Part shown: one piece after another, positions 21,401 to 32,587 of the stretch
How the letters are laid out: every line of letters begins with the position of its first letter
Position numbering within the stretch: position 1 is the first letter of the stretch
NCBI RefSeq assembly: GCF_029867415.1
Contig: NC_081180.1
Location: forward strand, 235,267,761-235,331,760
Length of the DNA: 64,000 bases
Source: Vicia villosa
Lineage: Eukaryota; Streptophyta; Magnoliopsida; Fabales; Fabaceae
Direction of reading: 5' to 3'
Notes under the pieces: generated by a model
What the model saw: only the letters and a program-made list of their open reading frames with translations
The model's database searches: none
Told to the model about the DNA's origin: nothing
Translations under genes and position numbers: made by a program

Positions 21401-22517
21401 CCTTTTTAAATAAAAATAACAAAAACATTTCTACCCAATTAATTTTTTAGAAAGTTAGTTTTTCTTTTAATTGAATTTTGATTGATTGATTTCTTTGATT
21501 TGTGATTGGTTGATAAACCATAAGAAATAAATGAATAGTCTTAGTCTTTAATTCAAAATAGTTTTAGAACATGAATAAAAAATGCAATTGCTTGTGAATA
21601 TTTTCATAAATAGTTTAAACTTTGTTCCTTTTATTTTTGTGATTATTTTCTTATATTGTGAAATGCTTAAATAATTTCTTCCCCTTTTCTATTAGGAATT
21701 AGAATTAGAATGACATTAGGCTTAGAAATTAGGCTAGTCCCCCTTTTTTCATTCTTTTTCTTTTACAACATTAAACATCTAAAAAATATTCAAAATAAAA
21801 TCCCCATAAAAAATACAAAGAAAACACTTAAAAAACATTAATAAAAAGTGAAAATCATTAAAAAGGGAATGGAAGCTTGAATCTCCCTTGCTTTAGGGAA
21901 TCATTCGAGTGCTTGGATCTCCCTTGCTTTAGGGTTCCATTTGGGCGTAAGTTCCCAAATTCTAAAAGACACAAACCAAAGAGTAACTCGAGTTTCCCTT
22001 GCTTTAGGGATTTCCTCGAAACACTCAAACTCTCTCTCTTTCTCTCCTTTCTTAAGGGCATTGTTATCTCCTCTCTATTGCATCCTAGGTCGATCCCTTA
22101 TGCAAGAGCGCGAGCGTTAACTCCGCCCAACTAAAAAACACAAAAACAAACAGAAAATCTTGAGCCGAACTACGGCGCTCTGATTCCTGAAAAGGATACG
22201 TAGGCATCGAGTCGCGGGGCTTGAACGAGCACACTTGTAAATAATTCCTTCTTTTCCCCGTATTTCTTTTGCATTCATTCGCATATAGACATAGACATAG
22301 TACACCACTTTAGATAGAAACAAACATAGGTGGATACCATCGAGTACGATGGGCGTGAGGGGTGCTAGTACCTTCCCCTTGCGTAACCGACTCCCGTACC
22401 TTGATTCTCTGGTCGCAAGACCCTGTTCCTTCCTTTGTTAGGTTTTCTGATATTCCTTTCCCTTATGGGATAAATATATTGGTGGCGACTCTGTTCATTT
22501 TTCGCGAGCGTGCGACA
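18430..22517 (+). repeat. 5' LTR of Ogre element A
   Basis: TG...CA LTR of 4088 bp. Near its start is an exact palindromic W-box pair, GTTGAC-TTTCCG-GTCAAC (18655-18672). A TATA box lies at 20112, followed by a C/T-rich probable transcript leader. Short frames in 19200-21040 and 21860-22330 recur in the 3' LTR and are not genes. U5 holds the shared motif at 22350-22400 and an echo of the primer site, GGCGACTCTG (22483-22492). Confidence 0.95.
20112..20119 (+). promoter_or_regulatory. TATA box of A's 5' LTR
   Basis: TATATAAG about 1.7 kb into the LTR, followed about 30-50 bp later by a pyrimidine-rich region. This is the likely start of the genomic transcript. The same box is kept in the 3' LTR at 47465. 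Confidence 0.6.
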
Positions 22518-22519
22518 GC

Positions 22520-22537
22520 TGGCGACTCTGCTGGGGA
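22520..22537 (+). promoter_or_regulatory. tRNA primer-binding site of A
   Basis: TGGCGACTCTGCTGGGGA, 2 nt after the LTR end. Ogre elements are reported to be primed by tRNA-Arg; the complementarity was not checked against a tRNA sequence. Confidence 0.8.
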
Positions 22538-23368
22538 ATACCTAAGCAAGTCGATCCTAGCCTTTGTTTGTTTTATTTTATTGGGTGTTTATTTTTTATG
22601 TCTATATCTTGTATATATGTTTGCATGTTTATTTTATGCTTGCATATCACGTTTATTTCTGCTTGCACATCATGCATCTGGACTATATTATGGGTCCCCG
22701 TGGGGGCCACATATTTTTCTGCTTTGTTTTGCAGGTGGGGGGTTTTTGTGAGGTAAAAGGCCCACTACCCAGGCCAGTGACACATAGGATTAGCGTGGAT
22801 GCTCATGTTGACTCCCGTGGCTCTTGCTACGATCGAGCTTGACATGGGGTACCACAACTGGGCGAGGTTCTTTCATGGAACACCGTGTTTTGCACGCTTG
22901 TTGCCTCAAACACTTTGTACCCCATGGGAACTGTAGACCCTGGTGACCATTAGGGACCACCTGTCCGTGTCTAGAATTCCTACCTGTGAGTTTGGGGTGG
23001 GACAGGACACTAGCCTTCATCATACCCTGATTTCCATTTTACAATCTGAAGCCGGAATTTTGAACCTGTTATATTCAGTGTTACCCAGATATCCAGAGCT
23101 GCGAGGGACATTCAGTCTCTCACCACATCACACACATGACACATCATGCTATTGCATCCACCTCACTTCATTCGTGGAGAATCCTAAAGTCTATTTCCAA
23201 AAAAGGATGTATATACTCTTTTGCAAAAAAAGAAAAAAAAAGGAAAAGAAAATAAAAGAAATAACGAAAAGACTTTAGGATTCTCCCAATGAAATGCATT
23301 CCACGATATCATTTAACATGCATGTTCATTTATTTTCAGGAATTTTTGGCTTTGTCTTCGACCAACAC
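22538..23368 (+). other. 5' leader of A
   Basis: Untranslated leader of about 830 bp. Short frames here (for example 22564-22842) span the LTR-leader junction and show no similarity. A purine-rich A/G run (23226-23270) precedes ORF1, and a splice-acceptor-like TTTTCAG lies at 23333-23339. Confidence 0.6.
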
Positions 23369-25171
23369 ATGGCCCCACCAATGAAGACTGGTAGACACAA
23401 TCCCTCTTATTCTTTCCTGGATCCGAATCTGGATTCCCTTGGGTGTTTAGCAAAGAAGATTACGCCAGATGAGTCAACCAATTTTCGAGAAAAATATGGG
23501 TACATTCTGAGCCTTCTCAAGATGCCGTTCACCAAGTACGAGCAAGAGGAAGTTCATACTTTGCTTCAGTTCTATAATCCTTCCCTTCGCTGCTTCACGT
23601 TCACCGACTACCTCTTGGTTTCGACATTAGAAGAGTATTCCCTATTTCTTGGCGTTCCTATAAAGAAGGAAGTACCATACTATGGCACCATGAAGGCCCC
23701 TGATTCCATTGAAATTGCTAAGGCTCTTTATTTGAGCAAGTCGGTCGTGGAAGCAAATCTCACTAAGGGAGGAGGTCTTGGTTTTTGCATGGAGTTTCTG
23801 GTCAAAAGGGGTTGTGAGGCTGCTGAAGCAAAGGAATGGGATACATTGAGGGCTATCCTGGCTCTAGGTATCTATGGTATCATGATGTTCTCGAACATTC
23901 CTAACTTTGTTGACATGGATGCAATTCATATGTTCATTCTGCAGAATCCGGTTCCTACACTTTTGGGGGATGTTTATCACTCCATTCATCACAAGAGTAG
24001 TCAGAAGGGAGGTTTGGTTAGATTCTGTGCTCCGTTGTTATATCATTGGTTCAGGTCACATTTGTATGAGCGTGGCGCTTTCGTTGATAATAGGCACACA
24101 TCTAAGTGGGCTGAGAGGATTATGGGGCTTAGGGCCAAAGATATTGTCTGGCACAACAAATCTTTAGATGACATGGAAGTTATTATGAGTTGCGGAAAGT
24201 TAAAAAATGTACCTCTCATGGGTCTCAGAGGTGGAATCAACTATAATCCTGTCCTGGCCAGGAGAACATTTGGATATGCTTTTATCAGTCCCCCTGAGCA
24301 GACAGAAATTGCTGAGAATATTTTCTATCATTCAGCCACCGACAGTGGGCAGATGGCAGAAGCTGTACAAGCCTGGAAGAGTATTTGTTGGAGAGATAAG
24401 AAACATTTTGGTCAGCAAGATTGTGCTACTTATGAGGATTATACTAAGTGGGTCGAATCTGTGGTTGCTGTTCAAGGGATGCCCTTCCCTCCCAAAGATC
24501 CTTTGTACCCCCCTGCTGGTGAACAACCCAACATTGTCTCCATGCCTCGTTATAATCGAACTGTTGAGTAGAATCGAAAGTTGACTGAACAGGTGGAAAC
24601 AATGCATGTTAAGATGAATACTGCTAGGCAAGAGAAGCTTTCCGCTCTCCATAAGTTGAAGATAAGAGAAATAGAGCTTGAAGAATTGTATGCTAGAGGA
24701 AGTACTTCTCAGAAAAGGCCAAGAGTGACTATAGACCCTAAATCTACTGAATCTCAAGAGAAGAAGCTGAAAGAACATTACGAGGCTCAGTTGGCAGATT
24801 TGACTGAAAGACTCCAGATTTAGACTAAAGAAGCCAATTCAGAAAGGGCTCGTCGAAAGAAAGCAGACAAACTCTTGTTGGAACGCCAAGGAACCTTAGA
24901 AAAGTGCTATGAAGAAATCCGAAAGCGGAAGGGTCAAGTAGAAGAAAAAGGTCAAGGTAATACCCAAGCTCAAGAGGAAGCCAGATGTTGGGAGTTAAAG
25001 AACCGCTACATGGAAACCATGCATTTCAGAAAGGACCTACTGATTCAAGAAATCATTAAGAGGCCAACCCGTGCTGAGACCAAAAAGCTTTTTGAAGAAA
25101 TGAAGACCTGGAGCTATAAGAACATTGGAGATAGCCCTCTTCGTCATTTGGACATGGGAGATCCTGCTTAG
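23369..25171 (+). pseudogene. Ogre ORF1 protein (element A), two in-frame stops
   Basis: One continuous frame of about 600 codons, broken only by TAG at 24569 and TAG at 24821. The start MAPPMKTG is chosen because it lines up with ORF1 of O2; an upstream in-frame Met at 23294 lacks that support. Residues about 75-90 carry the CFTFTDY motif, about 195 NPVPTLLGD, and about 290 GGINYNPVLARR, all shared with the ORF1 copies of O1 and O2. The last third, rich in Glu/Lys/Gln, is probably coiled coil. Both stops fit a Gln codon changed by C to T, as expected from deamination of methylated DNA. Function unknown. Confidence 0.85.
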
Positions 25172-25560
25172 TGTTGACTTTATTGTAGAATCACCACCAG
25201 ACTTGTTGGATGGGATTCCTATTTCTATTGCTGTATTTGTTGGCTCATGGGAGCAGAATATTTTGTACTTCAAGAACTTGGTTGCAGAATTAATCGATTA
25301 TGTTTGCTTATCTTGGTTGTGCTTATCTTGGTTATGCTTCACTATCTTCTCCGTTATCTTGTGTTGTTGGTTTGAGACAAAGCTAAAAAGTCTTGAAAAT
25401 AATAAAACATGCACACATGCACCCATGCACTCATATCATATTGCATTTACAGGTTTTTATCAGATTCTAATTGGGGTCCCTTCCAACACAGATTTCTTTC
25501 CCGACGACGAAGCTAACTTTCTTTCATCCTTACCGCACCAGAAACAACGAGAAGAGAATC
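25172..25560 (+). other. spacer between ORF1 and gag of A
   Basis: A 389-bp spacer with a T-rich tract and a splice-acceptor-like TTTACAG at 25447-25453. The frame upstream of the gag start is open from 25471 but has no similarity to gag. No gene is seen. Confidence 0.5.
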
Positions 25561-28500
25561 ATGGACCAATTTGAACAGAATCAAGCTTCCCTCCGTAGGG
25601 ATATGGATGTTATGGGAGAAAGAATGACTCAACTTATGGAGACTCTCCATGTCGTTGTCCAAGGACAGGAAGAGCTCAGAAAGAGCGTTGCTGGGTTGAT
25701 CAAAGATACTCCTACCAATTCTGTTGATGGAGGGGTGAAAACTAAGGAGACTCCTATCAATGAGACACTTAAAATAGTGGATGACCACCATGAGGTTATT
25801 GATCTTGAACATGATCTTACTGCTGAGTTGACTGAAACTGCTAAGATGTACCAAGCTCTTGAAGAACGCCTTAAGGCCGTTGAGGTTGCTAAAACTTCGA
25901 GTTTCGACACTGCTGCTTTGAGCTTGGTACCCGGAATTGTTATTCCACCGAAGTTCAAGGTGCCAGATTTTGATAAGTACAAGGGATTTACCTGCCCAGA
26001 AACTCACATTCGTTCCTACTGTCGTAAGATGGCCGCTCACGCCGAGAACGAACCTCTGCTTATGCATTTCTTCCAGGACAGTCTCACTGGAGCCCCGTTG
26101 GAGTGGTATATGAAACTTGAGAGGGCTAATGTCAGTACTTGGGGAGGACTTGTTGATGCCTTCTTGAAACAATACCACTACAATACTGCTATGGCTCCTA
26201 GTCGTGCCCAACTGCAAAATATGTCACAAAAGTCTGAAGAATCTTTCAAAGAATACGCCCAGAGGTGGCGTAAACTTGCTGCTCGAGTTCAACCTCCTCT
26301 TCTTGACCGAGAATTGATTGATCTGTTTATGGGTACTCTGAAAGGGTCGTACCTTCAGCACATGGTTAGTAATACTTCTCCGTCCTTCTCAGATGTGGTC
26401 ATCATTGGTGAACGGGTTGAGAACTGTGTAAAAGCTGGTACCATTCAAGGTGTTACTAGTCCTAGCAACTCAAGTGGTAATGGTAAGAAGTCGTATTCTG
26501 AGTTTGTGAAGAATAAAGAAGGTGAAACCAGTACTGCTTCAGTTGACCAAGGTCGAGCTCTTGTATACTCTGCTGTTCCACCTCCTTACTACCCGATGCC
26601 ATATGCTGTTCCCAATCCGTATGCCCCTCAGGCATACGCTGCTGCATTTCCACAACCATGGATGGCACCTCAACAGCCTTTCATCCCACAACAACAGGTT
26701 GTTGCCTCTCAAAATCGTCAACCAAATCCTAGGCCTCAAGGTCAAAGAGCTCCACAAAGGCAGAGGTACCCTGAAAGGCGTATAGATCCGGTTCCGATGC
26801 CATATGCCCAGCTCTTTCCCCAATTGCTTGCTGGTCAGTTGGTGCAACTCCGTGAAATGGGCCCTCCGCCTAGTCCTCTTCCTCCAGGATATGATGCTAA
26901 TGCTCGTTGTGAATTCCATTCAGGTGCTCCAGGTCATACGATTGAAAAGTGTAAAGCATTAAAGTACAAAGTTCAGGATCTTCTCGATGACAAGCTTATC
27001 TCGTTCACTCCTACTAGTCCTAATGTGCAAAATAATCCTATGCCTCCCCATGCAGGTACGACCAATGCTGTTGAATTGTGTGACGAACAAATCCTGGTAA
27101 CTGATGTAAATGAAGTCAAAATGCCGCTTGCAATTGTCAGAGAACATCTTGTGCAACAAAGGGTTCTGTGTGAACTACATGACTTCTGTTTGCAATGTTC
27201 TTCTAATCCAGAGGAATGTGCCAGGTTGAGGGATGAGATCCAAAAGCTGATGGATGAAGGTGTCATTAGAGTGGAAAAAATTATTCCTGATGACGAAGTG
27301 GCTATTCTAGAGATTCCTTATTATCCTGCTGATACGACGAAAGCCCAAAGTACTCCTTTGATCATCCATACTCCGAGTACTCCTTTGGTTATTCGGACTC
27401 CGAGTACTCCTTTGGTCATTCAGGCTCCGAGAACTCCGTTGGTTATTCAAGCTCCAAATGCTCCTTTGGGCACCCCTCCTCAGGTTCCTTCTCCTGCATC
27501 TCCTGCTCCCTCTTTGTCGGTTAACTCTAAGGCTGTTCCTTGGAGTTATAATGCTGTGTAAATCCGAGGGAAGAAGTATGAGTGTCCTCCAGTGGGTAAT
27601 TCGAGTGTCACTAATATCGCCGGGACTAGTGGCATCACTCGTAGTGGTCGAATCTTCGCTGCCCCTCCTCCACTTCCTAAAGAGACCAACAAAGATGCCA
27701 ATGCACAAGCAAAGGGGAAGCAAGTTGCTGTTGATCCTCCTGAGACCCGTGCTGCACAAGACGCTGAACAACTTCTGAGAATCATTAAGAAAAGTGACTA
27801 CAAGGTGATTGATCAACTTGACCAAACTCAAGCTAAGATTTCCATCTTGTCCCTTTTGGTGCACTCAGAAGCTCACCGTGATGCTCTAATGAAAGTTCTG
27901 GCTTCCGCTCACGTAACTCAAGACATTACTGTGCCTCAGTTTGAAGGGGTTATGACCAACATTGCTGCTGGTAATTGTTTGGGCTTTTGTGATGATGAAC
28001 TTCCACCTGAGGGTAGAGCACACAACAAAGCGTTGCACATCTCCATAAAGTGTTTGGATGCTGTGTTGTCTCGAGTTTTGATTGATACAAGTTCTTCTCT
28101 TAATGTGATGCCCAAAACTACTTTGTTTAAGCTGAGTATGGATGGGGTTATGATGAGACCGTGCACTATGATTGCCAGAGCGTTTGATGGTTCTAGAAGG
28201 TCCGTAGAAGGGGAAATTGATCTGCCTGTTTTGATTGGTCCTCATATGTTCTACATTGCCTTCTATGTTATGGATATACGCCCTTCGTACACTTGCCTCC
28301 TGGGTCGTCCTTGGATTCATGCTGCTGGAGCTGTGACATCTACTCTCCACCAGCGTTTGAAATTTTTTGTGAATGACAAGATTGTTGTGATCACTGGTGA
28401 AGAGGATCTGATAGTCAATAACCTGGCAACATACCGTTATGTGGAAGTGGAGGGAGAGATACAAGAGACACCCTTTCAAGCCTTAGAGATTGTGTCGGTG

Positions 28501-28884
28501 GACAAACTCCCTGTGGTCGAGAATAAGAGGGAACTTGGAGCCCCCCTCTCATCCTTGAATGATGCCAAGGCCTTCCTGGAAGCAGGTGTTCCCCATGGTG
28601 CCTGGGGCAAGTTGATTAATATCCATGAGAACCGAGACAAGTATGGCCTTGGGTACCAACCATCCTCCCCTACTCATCTTGGTCCAATCCTTGGAAAGAA
28701 GGTGATTCCCCCGATTTCTCAAGAGTTCGTCAGTGCCAGTACTAGTTCTGGAAGTCAGGTTCTCGCCGCGGATGATGATGATGAAGAAGATCTCTCCAGA
28801 TTCGTTTGCCATGCTGCGCCTGGACAGGAACTCAACAATTGGACCATATTGGACATCCCCAGAGTCACTTTTATGGAGATGTAA
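25561..28884 (+). pseudogene. Ogre gag-protease polyprotein (element A), one stop and altered protease triad
   Basis: The frame is open from 25561 to TAA at 27559 and continues in the same frame to 28884. The start MDQFEQ is chosen for its coiled-coil N-terminus like that of O1. Gag core at about residues 140-300; a Pro/Gln-rich linker about 340-440; a CX2HX5HX4C zinc-like motif near residues 451-465 (about 26911-26955). Short repeats of the type TPST/PLVI at about 27350-27470. The aspartic protease follows, but its usual Asp-Thr-Gly active site reads Asp-Thr-Ser (Ser codon at 28090-28092), so it should be inactive. The stop at 27559 fits Gln CAA to TAA. The frame runs into the intron at 28881. 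Confidence 0.87.
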
Positions 28885-29123
28885 TTTTCTTGTTTTGATA
28901 AATCATGTGCTTCGCCCCAAGCATTTTGATCACTTGTATAAAGAAGGGCCCCCATGTTGTTTCAATTTGTTTAATATTGAATGAAAATCATATCTTCGCA
29001 TGCAATTACTGTTCCATTTCTTTCATTTTTTACTTTAAAAACTTTTTCAAAAATGGCAAAGCTTTTCTTTTTCTTTTTCTTTTTATGTGTTGCATTCTAA
29101 GGCATAAATCATCCATCGTGCAG
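28881..29123 (+). other. predicted Ogre intron between protease and RT
   Basis: The donor GTAATT follows the last protease codons at 28881, and the acceptor GTGCAG ends at 29123, for an intron of 243 bp. Joining the two sides keeps one reading frame into the segment before RT, while the unspliced sequence meets a stop at once. An intron at this place is an established feature of Ogre elements. The exact borders are my prediction. Confidence 0.7.
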
Positions 29124-29249
29124 ATCCGGCTCGAATTCCATCAAAAATGATAATGTTACAGTTCCACGTCTTGATATCTTTGAGAATCCAATTGACCAAG
29201 CTGATGAGGATAGTGGGGAAGATTGTGAAGTCCCTGAGGAATTGGACTT
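29124..29249 (+). CDS. first part of the RT exon of A (linker)
   Basis: After the predicted acceptor the frame encodes an acidic linker (about 38 residues) ending near PEELD at 29240. The RT frame that follows is in another phase, so a small indel lies at about 29240-29250. Without splicing this segment has no start of its own. Confidence 0.55.
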
Positions 29250-31610
29250 TTGAGACAAGAGGAGAAATCTATTCAGCCGCATCAAAAAGCCATAGAAATC
29301 ATCAACCTCGGTACAGAAGAAGCAAAGAGAGAAGTCAAGATAGGGGCCGCTTTGCAAAGTGATGTAAAGAGAAGGTTGATTGAGCTGCTTCGAGAATACG
29401 TTGACATCTTCTCCTGGTCATACGAAGACATGCCTGGTTTAGACACGGATATAGTTATGCACAGGTTACCTCTCAAACCAGAATGTCCGCCTGTAAAGCA
29501 GAAACCACGGAGAACTCGACCTGATATGGCTTTGAAAATCAAGGAGGAAGTTGAAAAACAGTTGAAAGCTGGTTTCTTATCTGTGTGTGAATATCCTCCT
29601 TGGATTGCAAACATCGTACCTGTTCCTAAGAAGGACGGAAAAGTACGCATGTGTGTCGACTACCGAGATTTGAATAGGGTAAGTCCGAAGGATGACTTTC
29701 CTCTGCCTCATATTGATGTGTTAGTCGACAATACTGCTCAGTATTCGGTATTCTCATTTATGGATGGTTTTTCCGGCTATAATCAAATAAAGATGGCTCC
29801 TGAAGATATGACCAAGACTACTTTTACCACTCCGTGGGGTACGTATTGTTATAAGGTAATGCCTTTTGGTCTTAAGAATGCTGGTGCAACATATCAACGT
29901 GCAATGGTGACCCTTTTCCATGATATGATCCATAGGGAGATTGAAGTATACGTTGATGATATGATTGCAAAATCCCAAACTGAGGAGGAACACTTGGTAT
30001 ATCTTGAGAAATTGTTTGCTCGTTTGCGAAAATTCAAGTTGAGGCTTAATCCAAACAAGTGCACTTTTGGAGTACGATCTGGAAAGCTACTTGGATTCAT
30101 CGTGAGCCAACGAGGGATTGAGGTCGACCCTGATAAAGTAAGAGCAATACAGAATATGTTGGCACCGAAGAATGAAAAGGAAGTCCGAGGGTTCCTTGGG
30201 AGATTGAATTATATAGCCAGGTTCATTTCTCATCTCACTGACACTTGTGAACCCATCTTTAAGTTGCTGCGCAAGAATCAAGATATCGGTTGGGATGACC
30301 ATTGTCAAGAAGCCTTCGAAAAGATCAAGCAGTATCTCCAAAAGCCACCAATCCTCATGCCTCCAGTTCCTGGGAGGCCGCTTCTTATGTACTTAACTGT
30401 GCTTGAAGGATCTATGGGGTGTGTGCTAGGCCAGCATGACGAGTCTGGTCGAAAAGAGTGCGCCATTTATTACCTGAGCAAAAAGTTTACCGATTGTGAA
30501 TCCCGTTACTCACTACTCGAGAAAACTTGTTGTGCTTTGGTATGGGCCGCTCGCCGACTGAGACAGTATATGTTGACTCACACCACTCTATTGATCTCCA
30601 AAATGGACCCGATAAAGTACATCTTTGAAAAACCGGCCCTTACAGGGAGACTAGCCCGGTGGCAAATGCTTTTATCAAAATATGATATCCAGTATGTCAC
30701 ACAGAAGGCCATCAAAGGAAGTGTCCTTGCAGATCATCTTGCTCATCAGCCATTAGAAGAATATCAGTCAATGAAGTTTGACTTCCCTGATGAAGATATC
30801 ATGAAACTAGATGATAATGAAGGACCCGAACCAGGGGAGCGATGGACTCTCACGTTCGATGGTGCATCAAATGCTATGGGCCATGGTATTGGGGCAGTTT
30901 TGACTTCTCCTCGTCAAACTCACATCCCTTTCACAGCTAGAATATGTTTTGATTGCACAAACAATGTCGCAGAATACGAAGCTTGCATAATGGGTCTCGA
31001 AGCAGCCATTGATATGAGAATCAAGATCCTTGAGGTTTATGGGGATTCTGCCTTGGTTATACATCAAGTGAGAGGTGATTGGGAGACAAGACACCCCAAT
31101 TTAGTTCCTTATAAGGACTATATCTTGGAGTTGCTGCCCGCTTTTGAGGAAATCACTCTCAGTCATATCCCCCGAGAGGAAAATCAATTGGCAGATGCTT
31201 TGGCTACTTTGGCAGCTATGTTCAGAGTTAGCTCCCCTAAAGAAGTGCCAGACATAAGGATCCTCCGTTACAAAGAACCTGCACATGTGTTTCCTGCTCA
31301 TTGTCTTACTACTGAAGGGGTGTATGACGAAAATCCATGGTATTATGACATCAAAAGGTATGTCGAGAAGCAAGAGTATCCCGAAGATGCTACGATTGGT
31401 GATAAGCGAATGCTTCGAAGGTTAGCATCCAAATTCTTCTTGTCCGGAGACGTCCTGTACAAAAGAAACTATGATTCAGTTTTGCTCAGATGCGTGGATA
31501 GACACGAAGCAGAATTGATCATGCGGGAAATTCATGAAGGATCTTTTGGAACTCATTCCAGTGGACATTCTATGGCCAAAAGATCTTGCGAGCAGGATAT
31601 TATTGGATGA
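29250..31610 (+). CDS. Ogre reverse transcriptase, RNase H and second (archaeal-type) RNase H (element A)
   Basis: A frame of 786 residues that copies the element RNA into DNA. RT spans about residues 75-310, with MDGFSGYNQI and the catalytic YVDD at about residues 234-237. The first RNase H region (about 370-510) contains YYLSKKF and a tail ending SVLADHLA. The second RNase H (about 530-660) starts LTFDGASN, includes NVAEYEA and GDSALV, and ends LADALA. Two RNase H domains mark the Tat lineage. The N-terminal half of the integrase zinc region begins at the end. A frame slip near 31580 separates it from integrase. The first Met is not a biological start; the protein should come from a spliced gag-pol RNA. 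Confidence 0.9.
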   Translation: MRQEEKSIQPHQKAIEIINLGTEEAKREVKIGAALQSDVKRRLIELLREYVDIFSWSYEDMPGLDTDIVMHRLPLKPECPPVKQKPRRTRPDMALKIKEEVEKQLKAGFLSVCEYPPWIANIVPVPKKDGKVRMCVDYRDLNRVSPKDDFPLPHIDVLVDNTAQYSVFSFMDGFSGYNQIKMAPEDMTKTTFTTPWGTYCYKVMPFGLKNAGATYQRAMVTLFHDMIHREIEVYVDDMIAKSQTEEEHLVYLEKLFARLRKFKLRLNPNKCTFGVRSGKLLGFIVSQRGIEVDPDKVRAIQNMLAPKNEKEVRGFLGRLNYIARFISHLTDTCEPIFKLLRKNQDIGWDDHCQEAFEKIKQYLQKPPILMPPVPGRPLLMYLTVLEGSMGCVLGQHDESGRKECAIYYLSKKFTDCESRYSLLEKTCCALVWAARRLRQYMLTHTTLLISKMDPIKYIFEKPALTGRLARWQMLLSKYDIQYVTQKAIKGSVLADHLAHQPLEEYQSMKFDFPDEDIMKLDDNEGPEPGERWTLTFDGASNAMGHGIGAVLTSPRQTHIPFTARICFDCTNNVAEYEACIMGLEAAIDMRIKILEVYGDSALVIHQVRGDWETRHPNLVPYKDYILELLPAFEEITLSHIPREENQLADALATLAAMFRVSSPKEVPDIRILRYKEPAHVFPAHCLTTEGVYDENPWYYDIKRYVEKQEYPEDATIGDKRMLRRLASKFFLSGDVLYKRNYDSVLLRCVDRHEAELIMREIHEGSFGTHSSGHSMAKRSCEQDIIG

Positions 31611-32584
31611 CGATTGAAAGTGATTGTTATGTGTATGTGAAGAAATGTCACAAATGTCAAGTGTATGCTGACAGAATTCATGTTCCTCCAACTCCTCTGA
31701 ATGTCCTGACGTCGCCTTGGCCCTTTGCTATGTGGGGTATATACATGATTGGACAAATTGAGCCACAAGCTTCAAATGGGCACAAATTTATTCTTGTTGC
31801 TATGGACTACTTCACCAAGTGGGTTGAAGCTGCTTCTTACAAGAATGTAACCAAGCAAGTCGTCACTCGCTTTATCAAGAAAGAAATCATATGCCAATAT
31901 GGGGTTCCAAACAAGATCATCACCGATAACGGGTCCAATCTTAATAACAAGATGATGGCAGAGTTGTGCAAAGAGTTCAAGATTGAACATCACAATTCAT
32001 CACCTTATCGGCCAAAGATGAATGGCGCAGTCGAAGCTGCTAACAAGAACATAAAGAAGATTGTCCAGAAAACGGTTAGAACGTACAAAGACTGGCATGA
32101 GATGTTACCATTTTCTTTGCATGGCTACAGAACTTCAGTTCGTACTTCAACTGGGGCAACTCCCTTCTCTCTTGTCTACGGTATGAAGGCCGTACTTCCT
32201 GTCGAAGTGGAAATTCCTTCGTTGAGGGTCTTGATGGATGCCAAACTTGATGAAACAGAATGGGTTCAGACGAGGCTTGACCATCTCAATCTAATTGAGG
32301 AGAAACGCTTATCCGCCATTTTCCATGGCCAGTTGTACCAAAAGAAGATCAAGAAAGCGTATGACAAGAAAATTTGGCCTCGAGAATTCCACACGGGTGA
32401 CCTAGTCGTAAGGAAGATCTTGCCAATTCACACCGATCCAAGGGGCAAATGGACTCCCAATTATGAGGGACCATACATTGTGAAGAAGGCATTCTCTGGT
32501 GGTGCTTTAATCTTGACAAAGATGGATGGGGAAGACGTTCCACTTCCGGTCAATTCAGACTCAGTCAAAAAATACTACGCATAA
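31586..32584 (+). CDS. Ogre integrase (element A), first catalytic Asp lost
   Basis: A 332-residue frame that follows the RT frame after a one-base slip near 31580. The end of the zinc-binding region (CHKCQ) is at residues 20-24. In the core, the second catalytic Asp (TDNGSN) is at 31925-31927 and the Glu (NGAVEAAN) at 32033-32035, with 35 residues between them as expected of DD35E integrases. The first catalytic Asp is replaced by Tyr (codon TAC at 31742-31744, in GIYMIG), which should abolish strand transfer. The C-terminal part includes a GPY-like EGPYIV motif. The stop at 32582 is directly followed by the hairpin array. No chromodomain is seen. Confidence 0.9.
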   Translation: MRAGYYWMTIESDCYVYVKKCHKCQVYADRIHVPPTPLNVLTSPWPFAMWGIYMIGQIEPQASNGHKFILVAMDYFTKWVEAASYKNVTKQVVTRFIKKEIICQYGVPNKIITDNGSNLNNKMMAELCKEFKIEHHNSSPYRPKMNGAVEAANKNIKKIVQKTVRTYKDWHEMLPFSLHGYRTSVRTSTGATPFSLVYGMKAVLPVEVEIPSLRVLMDAKLDETEWVQTRLDHLNLIEEKRLSAIFHGQLYQKKIKKAYDKKIWPREFHTGDLVVRKILPIHTDPRGKWTPNYEGPYIVKKAFSGGALILTKMDGEDVPLPVNSDSVKKYYA

Positions 32585-32587
32585 AAG

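Noticed and set aside
22362..22842. Hydrophobic frames over the LTR end and leader of A
   Set aside because: They span the LTR-primer site junction, where reverse transcription signals lie; the hydrophobicity comes from T-rich DNA.
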